From Gigaspora rosea (lineage: Eukaryota; Glomeromycota; Glomeromycetes; Diversisporales; Gigasporaceae), in the NCBI GenBank assembly GCA_003550325.1, contig QKWP01000520.1, forward strand, positions 62,357 through 126,356: a DNA stretch of 64,000 nucleotides. Reading direction: 5' to 3'. Every line of letters begins with the position of its first letter. The stretch's first letter is position 1. Below the pieces are notes generated by a model. It ran no database searches, was not told where the DNA came from, and was given only the letters and a program-made list of their open reading frames with translations. Position numbers and translations under genes: made by a program. This document shows, piece by piece, positions 22,144 to 32,294 of the stretch.

Positions 22144-23309
22144 TTATTGGTATCATTGCTGGTATTGTTAATTATTACTATTAGATTTCCTTTAGATTTG
22201 GCAATATTTCTTTAACATTTTTGTGAATTGACCTTGTGTTTGTAATGTGGTTTTAAAGATGTTTGTGCAGGTAGTCTTATAGATATTTTCTGATATTCTT
22301 ATAGTTGTCTTTTATTTTTCAATATTTTGTTCAATGTTTTGTTATATATTCTCTTTTTCTTTGGCTTGTTTTAGATTTTGCTGAGATGTAGAATCGGTCA
22401 GTAAAGCAGCTTTGATAAAGGATTTTTTTTATTTTTTTTAACTTTAGGTTTTTTTTTAGGTTTGCCAGAATATGGAATCATTACCATTTGCCATTGGTAT
22501 TGTCATTATTGGTGCCTCCTTTCATCATTAGTATTATTCGTCAGTTTTCTTTTGTTGCTAGTATCATTTGTTGGTGTCTCTTTTTGTTGTTGGTATCACC
22601 ATTTGTTAGTGTTATCATTTGTTGGTACTCTTTTTTTTTTGGTGAATTGTTCTTGCTATATGCCATATTATGCTATATACGGTACAACTAAAGGACATTA
22701 CATTGTTTGTAGGATTAAAGTAGGATAGAAGGTAGAATAGGCTTAGGTTAGAGTTATAATTAGGATTAGATAATAGTATGGGTTTAGTATAAGTGATAGT
22801 AGTTATATGGATTTAGTAATAGGGTTAAGTTAGATAGTATTGCAAAAATATATAAGTGTAGATATGTATTTGTTGTATAATAAATATCAAACAAAATCAA
22901 ATTAAAGTAAATATATAGTAAAAAAACTGACAAGTTACCATATTCTTTAGAGTTAGGAATTAAGATTAGAAATTAGTTTTAAAGTAAAGTTTATATTAAA
23001 CAAGTATAAAGAGGTTTTAGAGGATTAAATAGAAACCTATAACAATAAAGAAATAATAATTGTCTGGAGCGAAGTGAAGGACCTTTAGTTTCTTTGCATC
23101 ATGATAAAAAAGTTACTTTTTTGATGCATTATATATTAAAATATCAAAAACATAACTTTGTATTTTCTGTCAAATTACTCACACAATTTTAATTTATTTT
23201 AATTGGTTATATATACCAATTTATGGAATTGATAATAACTTGATTTACTGGTCCGTTTTGGATGTTTTAGCTACTAAAATATTCATCACAATAGGATGAT
23301 TCTAACTAG
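22144..23309. other. GT-rich and AT-rich non-coding stretch
   Basis: 22144-22660 is made of degenerate TGGTATCATTTGTTGGT words, similar in style to the GT-rich interiors of the large array elements. 22730-22830 has loose TTAGGTTAG/ATTAGG repeats. 23220-23290 matches one arm of the foldback at 28210-28495. The ORFs at 22462-22728 and 22488-22691 are overlapping frames of the repeat. Confidence 0.45.
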
Positions 23310-23469
23310 GGGTGGTGACAGATATTATGTAATATTTTAGAGAGAGAAGGGGTTTCTAAAATTTTATATAAATATAGAAGTTCATAATAGCAATTAAATT
23401 TTGTTTATATAGGGAGGAGGTGAGTAGGAGGTATAGTAAATTAATATTATGCAATATATATCACTACCC
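23310..23469. mobile_element. 160-bp MITE, GGTGACAGATATTA ends, copy 2
   Basis: GGGTGGTGACAGATATTATG faces inverted TATATATCACTACCC, with TAG on both sides (23307-23309, 23470-23472). The 3-bp duplication differs in sequence from copy 1 (TTA), so the family is not strictly TTA-specific or one end has mutated. Confidence 0.6.
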
Positions 23470-24100
23470 TAGTTCAAAATCATTAAAATCTAATCACAGA
23501 ATTCCAAGAATATTCAAATTTTGTAAATTTATTTAACATCAAATAAGTTTTAATTCACTAGCCTGTTTTGAATGATTTAACTAGTATTCTGCAAAAGATC
23601 TGGGTCCGGTCCGGGTCTGGTCTGGTCCATGGACAGACCAAGTTTAGACACTATTTAGTCCCTTAATTTTTCAGATTAAATACGGGTTCGGACCCACATG
23701 AAGGTTTGCCCGGGTAATACCTGGTCCGGTCTATTAGAATAATACTTGTCGCAGATTATCGTGAAATCGGATTATCGTGAAATCCACGTGATCCGTAATT
23801 GACCCGTAACCGTGCACTGATCCAAATTCGGCCCGTAATCAACCCATTGATTAAATCAGATTGTGTAACTTGATCATCAAAAAAAAAAACAATCGAATCG
23901 GTTTTTTTTTTTCAAAAGCAACAAGAAAAACATCACAACATCACCCAAGAAAAACCCACCCAAGAAAAACAACGTACATCCAAGAAAAAACAGCACCCAC
24001 CACCCACCACCCACCCAAGAAAAGCAACGCCCACCACCCCCCAAGAAAGCAACGCCCATCGCCCACTCAGGAAAAAAAACTTTTGTTTTTTTTTTTTAAC

Positions 24101-25708
24101 ATGGCGCCAATTCCCAAAATTCCCGAGACAGTAGAAGAGTATCAGGTGATAGTTGAATATATTCGTTCAGGAACTTTCCCGGATAGCATTCTAAAGAGCC
24201 CTATCACCCCCACCGTACGTTCCAACTTTGTTCGCCGCTACAAGAATTTCGAAGTCAACGAAAATGGAGTTCTTTACGCTAAGCCCGTAGTAAAGAATGG
24301 TGTAGTTAAGTCCGAAAAACGCCATGTAGTCCCCAAATACGATGTAGAAATGCATGCTTTAATTTTAGAACGCTTTCATGACCAAGCAAATCACTATGAA
24401 TATCATAAAACTTTTTCTGCGATTTTAGAAAAACATATTGGAATCACACAAGAAGAGGTGAAACTATACGTAAATGAATGTCCCACCTGTGCTATAAATA
24501 CCTCTATAAAAGAAAAACTGACGTAATATCTGTAGTGTCTTTGGGCCCTTGGTAGCACGTTCAAATCGACTTAGTCGACTTTCGTGATTTTGCTGAAGAG
24601 AATGAGGATTTTTCGTGGCTGCTTACATGTGTCTGTATGTTCTCTAAATTTCTTGTCGCAGTCCCGATGAAAAATAAGGAAGCAGCGACATACCTTCTTA
24701 AGGATGTTTTTAAGATCCTTGGGCCCCCTACAACCCTTCAAAGTGATAACGGTAAGGAATTTGTTGCAAATGTAATCACACAAATTTGTAGGGCCATGAA
24801 CATTAAAATTAGGCACGGTCGGCCTCGGCATCCACAGTCACAAGAACAAATCAAGCGGCTTAATCAGACTGTGGGCCATGGTTTCACTAAGTTACTTTTG
24901 GATCAAAACAATCAACTGCAAAGAAAAGACTGGATTAATGTAATCGACGTATTCGTCACGTCGTATAATTCAACAGTCCACACGGCGCATAGCCGTACGC
25001 CGCACGAAGTACTTTTCAGATGGAAAATGCATTGTGTCTATGATACTCCTAGCACAACCGGTTCGTTTATGTTCCTTGTTAAGATAGGGTTAGGAAGTTA
25101 AAAACGAGTAGGGTTAGGGTTATAACTAGTAGAGTTAGGGTTATAACTAGTAGGATTAGGGTTAGGGTTGGAATTGGCTATATTTTTGTGAAATAACGTG
25201 CAGGGGCATTATTCCGATTAGATTTTAGATATTTTTTTCTTTATATTAGCTTTTAGAATTAGCATACTAAACGATTATTTCTCTTTTTTTTTATAACAGA
25301 TGAATTAGAAGAAGTCACTACCACCGAAATCACCACTATGAACCCACCACTACTGAACCTATCACTGCCTAGGCTGTTGCCGTAGAAAACCGTATTTCAC
25401 AAATGCTGGAGCTCCAGAAATCTGTGAACAAATCACTTGAAAAATATCGTGCAAGAATATATTGGCAAGGAAGTGTACATAGAAAAAAAATGGCGAATGA
25501 CACGATTGAAGCCGGGGCTACAATTGCCATTGCGCCAGACCACGATATGAATCCGCAAACTAGAAAAAGGAAGTTACAACCGACCTTTTCCCAGCGAGGA
25601 GTGTTTAAATCACTCATATCCAACAATCGAACTGCTGTTGTTGAAATGAATGGTGAAGATATTCGCGTCCCTGTCAAGCGAGTTAAGGTTGTACGAAATA
25701 AGTCGTAA
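24101..25708 (+). pseudogene. Ginger/KRBA2-type integrase-transposase, damaged
   Basis: From the ATG at 24101 (MAPIPKIPETVEEYQ) the first segment ends in an HHCC-type zinc-binding block (HALILERFHDQ then NECPTC) and a stop at 24524-24526. After a frame break the integrase core follows: QIDLVDFRDF (first D), SKFLVAVPMKNKEA, LQSDNGKEFVA (second D) and GRPRHPQSQEQIKRLNQT. The catalytic glutamate expected in a Q-V-E-R context appears as lysine (QIKR), so the core is probably inactive. Coding similarity stops near 25079 at a GTTAAG. It resumes after TTTTATAACAG near 25300, so 25079-25300 may be an intron; it holds TTAGGG-like repeats. The C-terminal part (25403-25708) is basic with an SH3-like end (RTAVVEMNGEDIRVPVKRV). 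Confidence 0.75.
25079..25300 (+). other. Possible intron with telomere-like repeats
   Basis: A GT...AG-bounded stretch inside the integrase gene, rich in TAGGGTTAGGGTT and TATAACTAGTAG repeats (about 25085-25170), ending in a T-rich tract and ATAACAG. It could instead be an insertion of telomeric DNA. The splice boundaries are not proven. Confidence 0.4.
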
Positions 25709-25770
25709 ATGTGTAGGTGGGTGGGCGAAGCTTTTTTTTTGATTTTTTTTTTTTTTTAAAAAAAAAAAAA

Positions 25771-26097
25771 NNNNNNNNNNNNNNNNNNNNNNNNNNNNNN
25801 NNNNNNNNNNNNNNNNNNNNNNNNNNNNNNNNNNNNNNNNNNNNNNNNNNNNNNNNNNNNNNNNNNNNNNNNNNNNNNNNNNNNNNNNNNNNNNNNNNNN
25901 NNNNNNNNNNNNNNNNNNNNNNNNNNNNNNNNNNNNNNNNNNNNNNNNNNNNNNNNNNNNNNNNNNNNNNNNNNNNNNNNNNNNNNNNNNNNNNNNNNNN
26001 NNNNNNNNNNNNNNNNNNNNNNNNNNNNNNNNNNNNNNNNNNNNNNNNNNNNNNNNNNNNNNNNNNNNNNNNNNNNNNNNNNNNNNNNNNNNNNNNN
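25771..26097. other. Assembly gap
   Basis: 327 N bases between a T-run/A-run and another A-run. The true length is unknown. The X-containing open frames across it are artefacts. Confidence 0.99.
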
Positions 26098-26781
26098 AAA
26101 AAAAAAAAAAAAAAAATCAAAACACCAAACCCTAACCCTAACACTAACAAAACAGCAAGTTCCAAAACCCACTCTAACCCTAACAGCTCAGCGACATAGT
26201 TTTAGATCGGAAATCGGATCGGTGCACAGTTACGAGTCGATTACGGATCACGTGGATTTCACGATAATCCGATTTCACGATAATCCGCGACAATACTTAA
26301 TGCTGATTGGTTAATTTAGATTTTTTTACATTTACTAACTTTTTTTCTTTTACTCATGTTTCTTTCGTTTCTTTTTCAGAATCAGGTAACAGGATTGTCA
26401 TGTAATCGTTGATTAGTCTTTTTTCGTGTTCGTGCATTCATTTTAGTACACCTTTGTCACTAGCACCATTTGTTAGGATTATTTGTTTTTTTTTTTATGT
26501 TTGTATCTAGTTCTTGTACTAACTTTCGCACTTTCTCTATTTAGTTCATCGAATTTCGGTACTTTTCGTTATTGTGGCTTGTGATACCATTAGTTGGTCT
26601 TTGTTGTTTGGGCTTACTAGAACTTGTTGTGATGTTGTTAATGGACTTTTGTCGTCAGGCTTGTAATGTCGTTAGTTGGTCTTTCGTGTTGGGCTTGTGG
26701 TATTGCTAGTTGGTTCTTTGGTAGACTTGTGGCATCATTTGTCACTAGCAGTGTTTTTTTTTTGTATCTTTGTTTAATTCT

Positions 26782-27338
26782 TGTCGGGGATGATGCTGAA
26801 ATCGGATGATGCTGAAATCCATGTGATCTTCGTATGCGACAGATTTCCTAAAATTTCTGAAAATCGTGTAAACAATCAATCTACACTACGTAATCAAACA
26901 ATTGAATGTAGCGGTTGGGTTAATTCAATATATGCCTATATGTGCATAAATCGCATTCTTGATATCTATATACAGAAAACCTTCTAACTGTATCAAAAAG
27001 GCGACCCTAACCAACTCTAACCCTAACCACGAACTATACTAGATTTAACTAAATTTTTTTTGTTAGTGGTTTTATAGATGCTTTTTGCTTCGTGGTTAGG
27101 GTTAGGGTTAAGGTTATGGTTAGGGTCATCTTTTTGATACAGTTAGAAAGTCTTCCGTATAGATATCAAGAATGCGATTTATGTGCATATAGGCATACCG
27201 ACCGCTTATAGTGTTCGGATTGTTTTGATTACGTATATAGATCGATTGTTTACACGATTTTTGAAAATTGTAGGAGATCTGATGATACGTAGATTACGTG
27301 GATTTCAGTATCATCTGATTTCAGCATCATCCCTAACA
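26782..27338. mobile_element. Foldback element related to the Ginger-like ends
   Basis: Nearly the whole 557 bp is an inverted repeat. The ends begin TGTCGGGGATGATGC and contain two copies of GATGATGC-TGAAATC, aligned with the GATTATCG-TGAAATC pair of the element at 23747-26292. Direct repeats ATTCT flank it (26777-26781, 27339-27343), the same 5-bp reading as the Ginger-like element. The centre has telomere-like CCCTAACC/GGTTAGGG arms (about 27000-27020 and 27095-27130). A GATATCTATATA segment with CCTTCTAACTG also occurs at 13890-13930. Confidence 0.72.
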
Positions 27339-28209
27339 ATTCTTAGTATTAAATTTTGTGCTTTCTTTTTTTGTACAGGGACCTTTTCGTCTTTGGGCTT
27401 GGTATAGTATCATTAGTCAATCTATCATCGTTGGTCTTGGCTTTTTGATAAAAGGCATTAAAATTGGTTATTATATAGCAATTTGAGAATTTAATTTAGA
27501 GTTAAGGCTAGAAATTGGAGTTTGGGTAGTGATTTAGATAAATTATTATGTATTATTTATAAGATATTGGTCATGCAATGATTTATAACATGAAATTTGT
27601 TTGTCAGAGCAAATGATTGGCTGACACGTGCTGCATAGCGGCACATTTCGACCAATCATTGTTCTGAAAGAACAAATTTTGTGATATTTATCATCACATA
27701 ATCCAATATCGATGTTATCGTACAATTATGATCATGATTTAAAAGTTGTGATTGGCTAACTGAGTTTTAATTTGGGATTGTTGTGCTTACGTAATAACAT
27801 ACAAAAAATAACAATAAGAAATTTTTTCATGATCATATGAGTTTGCATGATAACAGTTATATAACGATTATTAGATTTTTAATAAAATCGGGTTTATTAT
27901 TAATATTGTGACCTCTATAATTAATGATCATAAGATCGTGATTGAGATTGCGATTGCAAAGCGAGATGTAACAATTTAATAGATTACATAATGCTAGTGA
28001 TTATCACTTTTTTTTTTTTTTAGCGAAAGCACTTGATCTTCGTCATTTAACAACTTTGTATCTATAATTTTTTGAAATTTCACGGATCCAGACTCAGACC
28101 CGGATCTAAGTAATATGGGCTCAGACCCTAATTTTAGATCCGAGTTGGTGTTCGGACCAGGTACGAACCTTTAAAAATATCTGCCCAGTCCGAATCATGT
28201 GGAACACTA

Positions 28210-28495
28210 GATTTAACTATCAAAATGTTCATCTTAGTGAAACGATTCCAACAAGCCCAAATTGTTAAATTCTAATCACAGAATTCCAAGATCAATAAAG
28301 ATTTGTATTGTTAGACAATTATTAGTTTTTATATAAAAAACTAATTTTGATTAAATAATTGTCAAATTTTTATCAATCTTGGATCCTGTAATTGGAATTT
28401 AATAATTTTGGGCTTGTTATAATTGTCTTACTGAGACAAACATTTTGGTAGTTAAATTATTTAAACAGGCTAGTGAATCAAAAGTTATTTAATAT
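28210..28495. repeat. Foldback repeat, split by the GGTCCGG element
   Basis: Arms read ACTAGCCTGTTTTGAATG, then ATTTAACTATCAAAATGTTC and AACAAGCCCAAATTG, and the mirrored copy runs 28385-28490. The left end continues at 23530-23581, on the other side of the hAT-type insertion. Further single arms are seen at 23220-23290 and 30718-30840. Confidence 0.6.
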
Positions 28496-28565
28496 TAAAA
28501 AACTTTACTTAGTAATTTTAAAAATCACTATAGTGCAGGAACCCTTAATTCAACTAGTTCTATAT

Positions 28566-28905
28566 AGGGTGTAGTCAATTAAAATAGCTCATTTTTACAA
28601 TTTTTTGAAAAATGTGTTTTTATTAGATTCATATAAATTTTAACATAATTAAACCATTTTAATTATAAATAAAAGTCGATATGCATAATAAAAAAATCAA
28701 AATAATATAAAAAAAAATTACATAAGGCTGTGTAAAGCTAGCACATCACAAGATTACTCTATAGTCACATGCTATCTTTAACCAATCAAAATTATGAAAT
28801 TTGATTAATTCCAGATCAGTCTGAAAATCAAAACAAATAATTTAAATTCAATTATTTCAAAATAAAATATATGTAAAAATAGACTGTTTTAATTGACTAT
28901 ACTCC
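28566..28905. mobile_element. MITE of the GGGGTG/AGTCAATT type
   Basis: AGGGTGTAGTCAATTAAAA faces the inverted TTTTAATTGACTATACTCC, with ATAT on both sides (28562-28565, 28906-28909). The terminal AGTCAAT is shared with the 69-bp elements at 49350 and 61304. Confidence 0.6.
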
Positions 28906-28979
28906 ATATATGTAGCCAAATTTTAGGTTGGGTCAGAAGTTGGGTCTGAGCCAGAAAATTTGTAAATAAAAAAAAGAAT

Positions 28980-29324
28980 TTAATATTTTTGCGCATGTGC
29001 GCTGTAGCGCACCTCATATGATTTGGTGTAACATGAAATCAAAACAACCAAAATAACCTGTTTTTTTGTTAGTTAGGGTTAGAGTGAGGTTAGAATAGTG
29101 TGTAGATGATAAAAGGGGCTTTATAGTAAAATTTTGCAAGGAATTTTTTTTGTTAGAGCACGAAGAGTGGTTTCATAAGCAAAATTATGAGCCACAGGCG
29201 ATTTTTTAAAAGATCGGCATGTTTTTTCGATTTCACATTACACCTGATCCTACGATCTAATTGGTTTATCAGATGGGTGCATTACAACGCATATGCGCTA
29301 AATTACATAAACCTAAAAAAAACA
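28980..29324. mobile_element. Foldback unit 1, GCGC terminal words
   Basis: Left end TTTAATATTTTTGCGCATGT with TGCGCTGTAGCGCAC. The right end is inverted (GGTGCATTACAACGCATATG then CGCTAAATTACATAAA). The body contains GGTGTAACATGAAATCAAAA and the mirrored CACATTACACCTGATC. It is followed by two homologous units with different end words. Confidence 0.6.
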
Positions 29325-29398
29325 GAAGTATAGTATAACAGGCCAGGTAAAAATTAGATCTTTTAACTTAGTATTGGGGCGGAAGTTGAGTCGGAGCT

Positions 29399-29636
29399 AT
29401 ACATGAGGATGAAATTATTTCGGGTTCTAAAACCTGAAATTAAAATTTGAAGATGAAATTGTTTTTGACCTATTTTACTTAAAAGACAAAATTATTTGAT
29501 ACATTTTTTGAATAAACGAAATTATAAAGAACATATCTATATAAATTTTATTTGCTCTTCCTTATAAAAAATTTTAATTTTCTTTAATGAAGACGAAATA
29601 GACCTTTTTCAAAAATCAATTTCGGTGGCATCACTA
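29399..29636 (-). mobile_element. 238-bp element with 9-bp duplication, copy 1
   Basis: Exact 9-bp direct repeats GTCGGAGCT (29390-29398, 29637-29645) bound a sequence that reads, on the minus strand, TAGTGATGCCACCGAAATTG ... CTCATGTAT. Copies lie at 31134-31370 and 39780-40017. A 9-bp duplication suits Mutator-like elements, but the ends are not obviously inverted repeats. Confidence 0.75.
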
Positions 29637-29683
29637 GTCGGAGCTAATGATATTGCAAAGAATTTTACAAATAAAAAAAGGAT

Positions 29684-30026
29684 TAATATATTTGTAGCCA
29701 TAGCTACATGTAGCCGTATCAATAAAGCCAATTAAATTTCAGGATCAGGTGTAACGTAAAATCAAAACAAATACTAGTTTTTTTAAAGAAATTGCCAATA
29801 ACTCAAAATTTTGATTATGAAACCATATTCTACGTTCTAACAAAAAAAAATCCTCGCTAAATTTTGTATAAACTATGCCCCTTGCTACATCCCAGGCCTC
29901 ACCCTAACTCTAATATTAATTGTGGGGTTTTATTTTTATAAAAAAAATTATTTCTATAATTTGATAGTTACGTTACACCTGATCTTAGTTACGGCTACAT
30001 GTAGCCTATGCCTACAAATATATTAA
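29684..30026. mobile_element. Foldback unit 2, GTAGC terminal words
   Basis: TTAATATATTTGTAGCCATA with GCTACATGTAGCCGTA faces the inverted TACGGCTACATGTAGCCTAT with GCCTACAAATATATTAA. The body matches units 1 and 3 (GATCAGGTGTAACGTAAAAT, AACTCAAAATTTTG, TATGAAACCA). Confidence 0.62.
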
Positions 30027-30126
30027 TTCATAAAAAAAAAAACAAAAAAAACTTAGTATTAATTATTTTAATTATTTTTAAAAAAAAATTTTTTAAAAAT
30101 TTTTATAATTCTGGCCGGTATTATAA

Positions 30127-30470
30127 TAACGGTTTTACTAAATTACACTACTAGTGCTCAATACCACAATGATTTTCACCAATCAAATTTTTTAAATGCA
30201 GTGTAATGTAAAGATCAGGTGTAATCTAAAATTTTTGTTGTTTTGCTTTTTTTTTAAAAAATACCTTCCAACTCAAAATTTTACTATGAAACCACCTTTT
30301 TTTTAAAAAAAAAACCCCCTTGTGAAATTTTACTATATACTATGCCTCACCCTAACTCTAACTATTGCTCTATTTAACATATATCAACTTTAGCTTTTGT
30401 TTATTTTTTTTGTTTATTGATCTTTATGTTACACTGTATACTAGTGTTTAATACCACTAGTTTAATTTAT
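30127..30470. mobile_element. Foldback unit 3, ACTAGTG terminal words
   Basis: AAATTACACTACTAGTGCTC with AATACCACAATG faces inverted GTATACTAGTGTTTAATACC and ACTAGTTTAAT. The body shares GATCAGGTGTAAT, AACTCAAAATTTT and CTATGAAACCACC with units 1 and 2, but the terminal words are different. Confidence 0.58.
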
Positions 30471-31133
30471 AATTATTGTTATAATAATGCTAGCCAAAAT
30501 TATAGTGTCAAATTTTCTGTTTATTAATAAAAATAGTTAACTTTAAATCTTTATAACAGTAGTTAAACTTAATAAATTAAAAAACAAATTCTATAGCTTT
30601 ATTTTTAAAGTCTTTTTCTATATTTTTATAAACAAAATTGTTCTAGCTATACTAGTTATTTTTTTATAATTTAAGGATTTCTGTATTGTATTAAAATTAC
30701 ACAAAAGTTGTATATATGATTTTGGGATCCTGTAATTAAATAATAATTTTGGTTTTGTTAGAATTGGCTTATTAAGATGAGCATTTTGGTAGTTAAATCA
30801 TTCAAAATAGACTAGTGAACCAAAAATTATTATCATATAGGAAGGGCCAAAACTCAGAAAAATTTAATATGAAAATCTGACTAAAATAGGAGAATCAAAT
30901 TTTGGCCAAAATCGAATTAGCTAATTTCTAGTAGCGCCCATATACTATATAATAAGAAATAGCAAATGGTTTAATATTTTATTTATATATATTTAGCTTT
31001 GGACAAACAATACTATGCATTTAAGTATATAAAATTGGTTGTCAATTTAATTGAAATATATGACCAAGTTAGGGGTTGCTTAAAACTAGGTACATATGTA
31101 TATATGGTTACGTACAGTATTGTCATATCTACT
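30471..31133. other. AT-rich sequence with one foldback arm
   Basis: 30718-30840 matches an arm of the foldback at 28210-28495 (GGATCCTGTAATTAAAT, CATTTTGGTAGTTAAATCAT, ACTAGTGAACC). The rest is unassigned. Confidence 0.4.
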
Positions 31134-31370
31134 AGTGATACCACCGAAATTGATTTTTGAAAAAGGCCTATTTCATCTTCATTAGAAAAAATTAAAATTT
31201 TTTATAAAGAAGAGCAAATAAAATTTATATAAATATGTTCTTTATATTTTTGTCTATTCAAAAAAAGTATCAAATAATTTTGTCTTTCAAGTAAAATAGG
31301 TCAAAAACCATTTTGTTTTTAAATATTAATTTCGGGTTTTAGAACTCGAAATAATTTTGTCCTCATGTAT
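31134..31370 (+). mobile_element. 238-bp element with 9-bp duplication, copy 2
   Basis: TAGTGATACCACCGAAATTG ... CTCATGTAT, homologous over its whole length to 29399-29636 and 39780-40017. The flanks ATATCTACT and ATGTCTACT match at 8 of 9 positions, with a one-base offset. Confidence 0.65.
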
Positions 31371-31404
31371 AATGTCTACTATGTTCAAGACTTTTTTTAC
31401 CCAT

Positions 31405-31645
31405 GTTTACATCTGAATGTCCACAGTATTCACAACTGTCCAAAGAATTTTTTGGTTTTAAAATTTAATAAATTAGTTTAAGAATGATATGATTATATAT
31501 TTTTTATAGTTCTGAATATTTATTGAAAAGAAAAAAATAGGTTATCTTAATAAAATTTTAGTAATTTAGGTTTATTTTTTTGTCCAAAATTGTTCACAAT
31601 TGTCTACAAATTGTCTAAAGCTGTCTCATGACAACACTGGTTATG
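31405..31645. mobile_element. Relative of the TGTCCAA element with altered words
   Basis: The core (ATGATTATATATTTTTTATA ... TCTTAATAAAATTTTAGTAA) resembles the core of 4990-5241. The right end has CAGTGTTGTCATGAGACA (inverted). The flanking words here are TGTCCACA, TTCACAA and TTGTCTACAA. The left terminus is missing or degraded. Confidence 0.45.
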
Positions 31646-31649
31646 TATG

Positions 31650-32091
31650 TATATATATACTATGTACATTATTTTTCTAAAATAAAATAGAGAGCATTTT
31701 ATATTTCTAGTACTTTTATATTAGACCAAGACCAGTTTAGATACTGTTTAGATACTGTTTAGGTAGCTGTTTTTATATTTTTGTATATTGTTTTGTCGGC
31801 ATACTTTGTTTGTTCAGATAGATCCAGACTACATATTGAATAATCTCATAATGTACTGGCTTTAAGTGACCCAAGTGTGATCAGATTTATAGTTACACAA
31901 CTCTTCTAATCAACTAATAATCTGAAAAAGTAAATCACATGACTTTGCTTATTTTGGGCCAGAAATATATAAAAAAAGCCTATTTTATTTATAATACAAA
32001 ATTTTTAGAATTAATAGTATAGTTATAAAAAGACTTGACAATTTTAATAAAAATTATATATATTATAATATAGTTAACTATTATAATATAT
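31650..32091. other. AT-rich sequence, nothing recognised
   Basis: No TIR or ORF supported. Confidence 0.4.
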
Positions 32092-32294
32092 AGTTGCCTC
32101 TCTCTAATCTGAATCTCTTTAAACTGAACACTATTAAACTCTCTTTAAACTGAACAAAATCTTCTAGAACATTTGTAAATTTTATTATAAAGTTCAAATA
32201 AGCCATATATAACTTTTTGAAAACTGAACTTTTTCAAATTTTTATATAGTAAAAAAAAGCAGTCCTGGTAGTTTAGACTAGAGAGAGTTGACTG
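32092..32294. mobile_element. Pogo-like MITE
   Basis: Left end AGTTGCCTCTCTCTAATCTG and inverted right end CTAGAGAGAGTTGACTG, each next to TA. CAGTCAACTCTCT-type ends are characteristic of pogo/Tigger-like elements. AACTGAAC words recur inside. 203 bp, no ORF. Confidence 0.65.

Larger units (their letters stand above)
23747..26292 (+). mobile_element. Ginger-like DNA transposon with integrase
   Basis: Inverted repeats of about 80 bp begin TGTCGCRGATTATCG and contain two direct copies of a GATTATCG-TGAAATC unit. Flanking direct repeats can be read as ATACT (23742-23746, 26293-26297) or, shifting the end by one base, as 3 or 7 bp. TGT...ACA ends, an integrase and no LTR or RT fit the Ginger group (gypsy-integrase-related cut-and-paste elements). 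An assembly gap lies inside. It inserted into the GGTCCGG hAT element. Confidence 0.72.
23582..28209. mobile_element. Large hAT-type element, GGTCCGG array, with nested elements
   Basis: The ends TAGTATTCTGCAAAAGATC and, inverted, GGAACACTA are flanked by the exact 8-bp duplication GATTTAAC (23574-23581, 28210-28217). GGTCCGGGTCTGG words occupy 23605-23730, and CCAGACTCAGACCCGG words occupy 28085-28190. It split a foldback repeat whose halves continue at 23480-23581 and 28210-28300. Two later elements sit inside (23747-26292 and 26782-27338). The remaining interior is GT-rich (26380-26760) and AT-rich, with no transposase of its own. Confidence 0.8.

Noticed and set aside
25683..26199. Open frames of 138-160 codons containing long X runs
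   Set aside because: They span the 327-N assembly gap and homopolymers, so they are artefacts.
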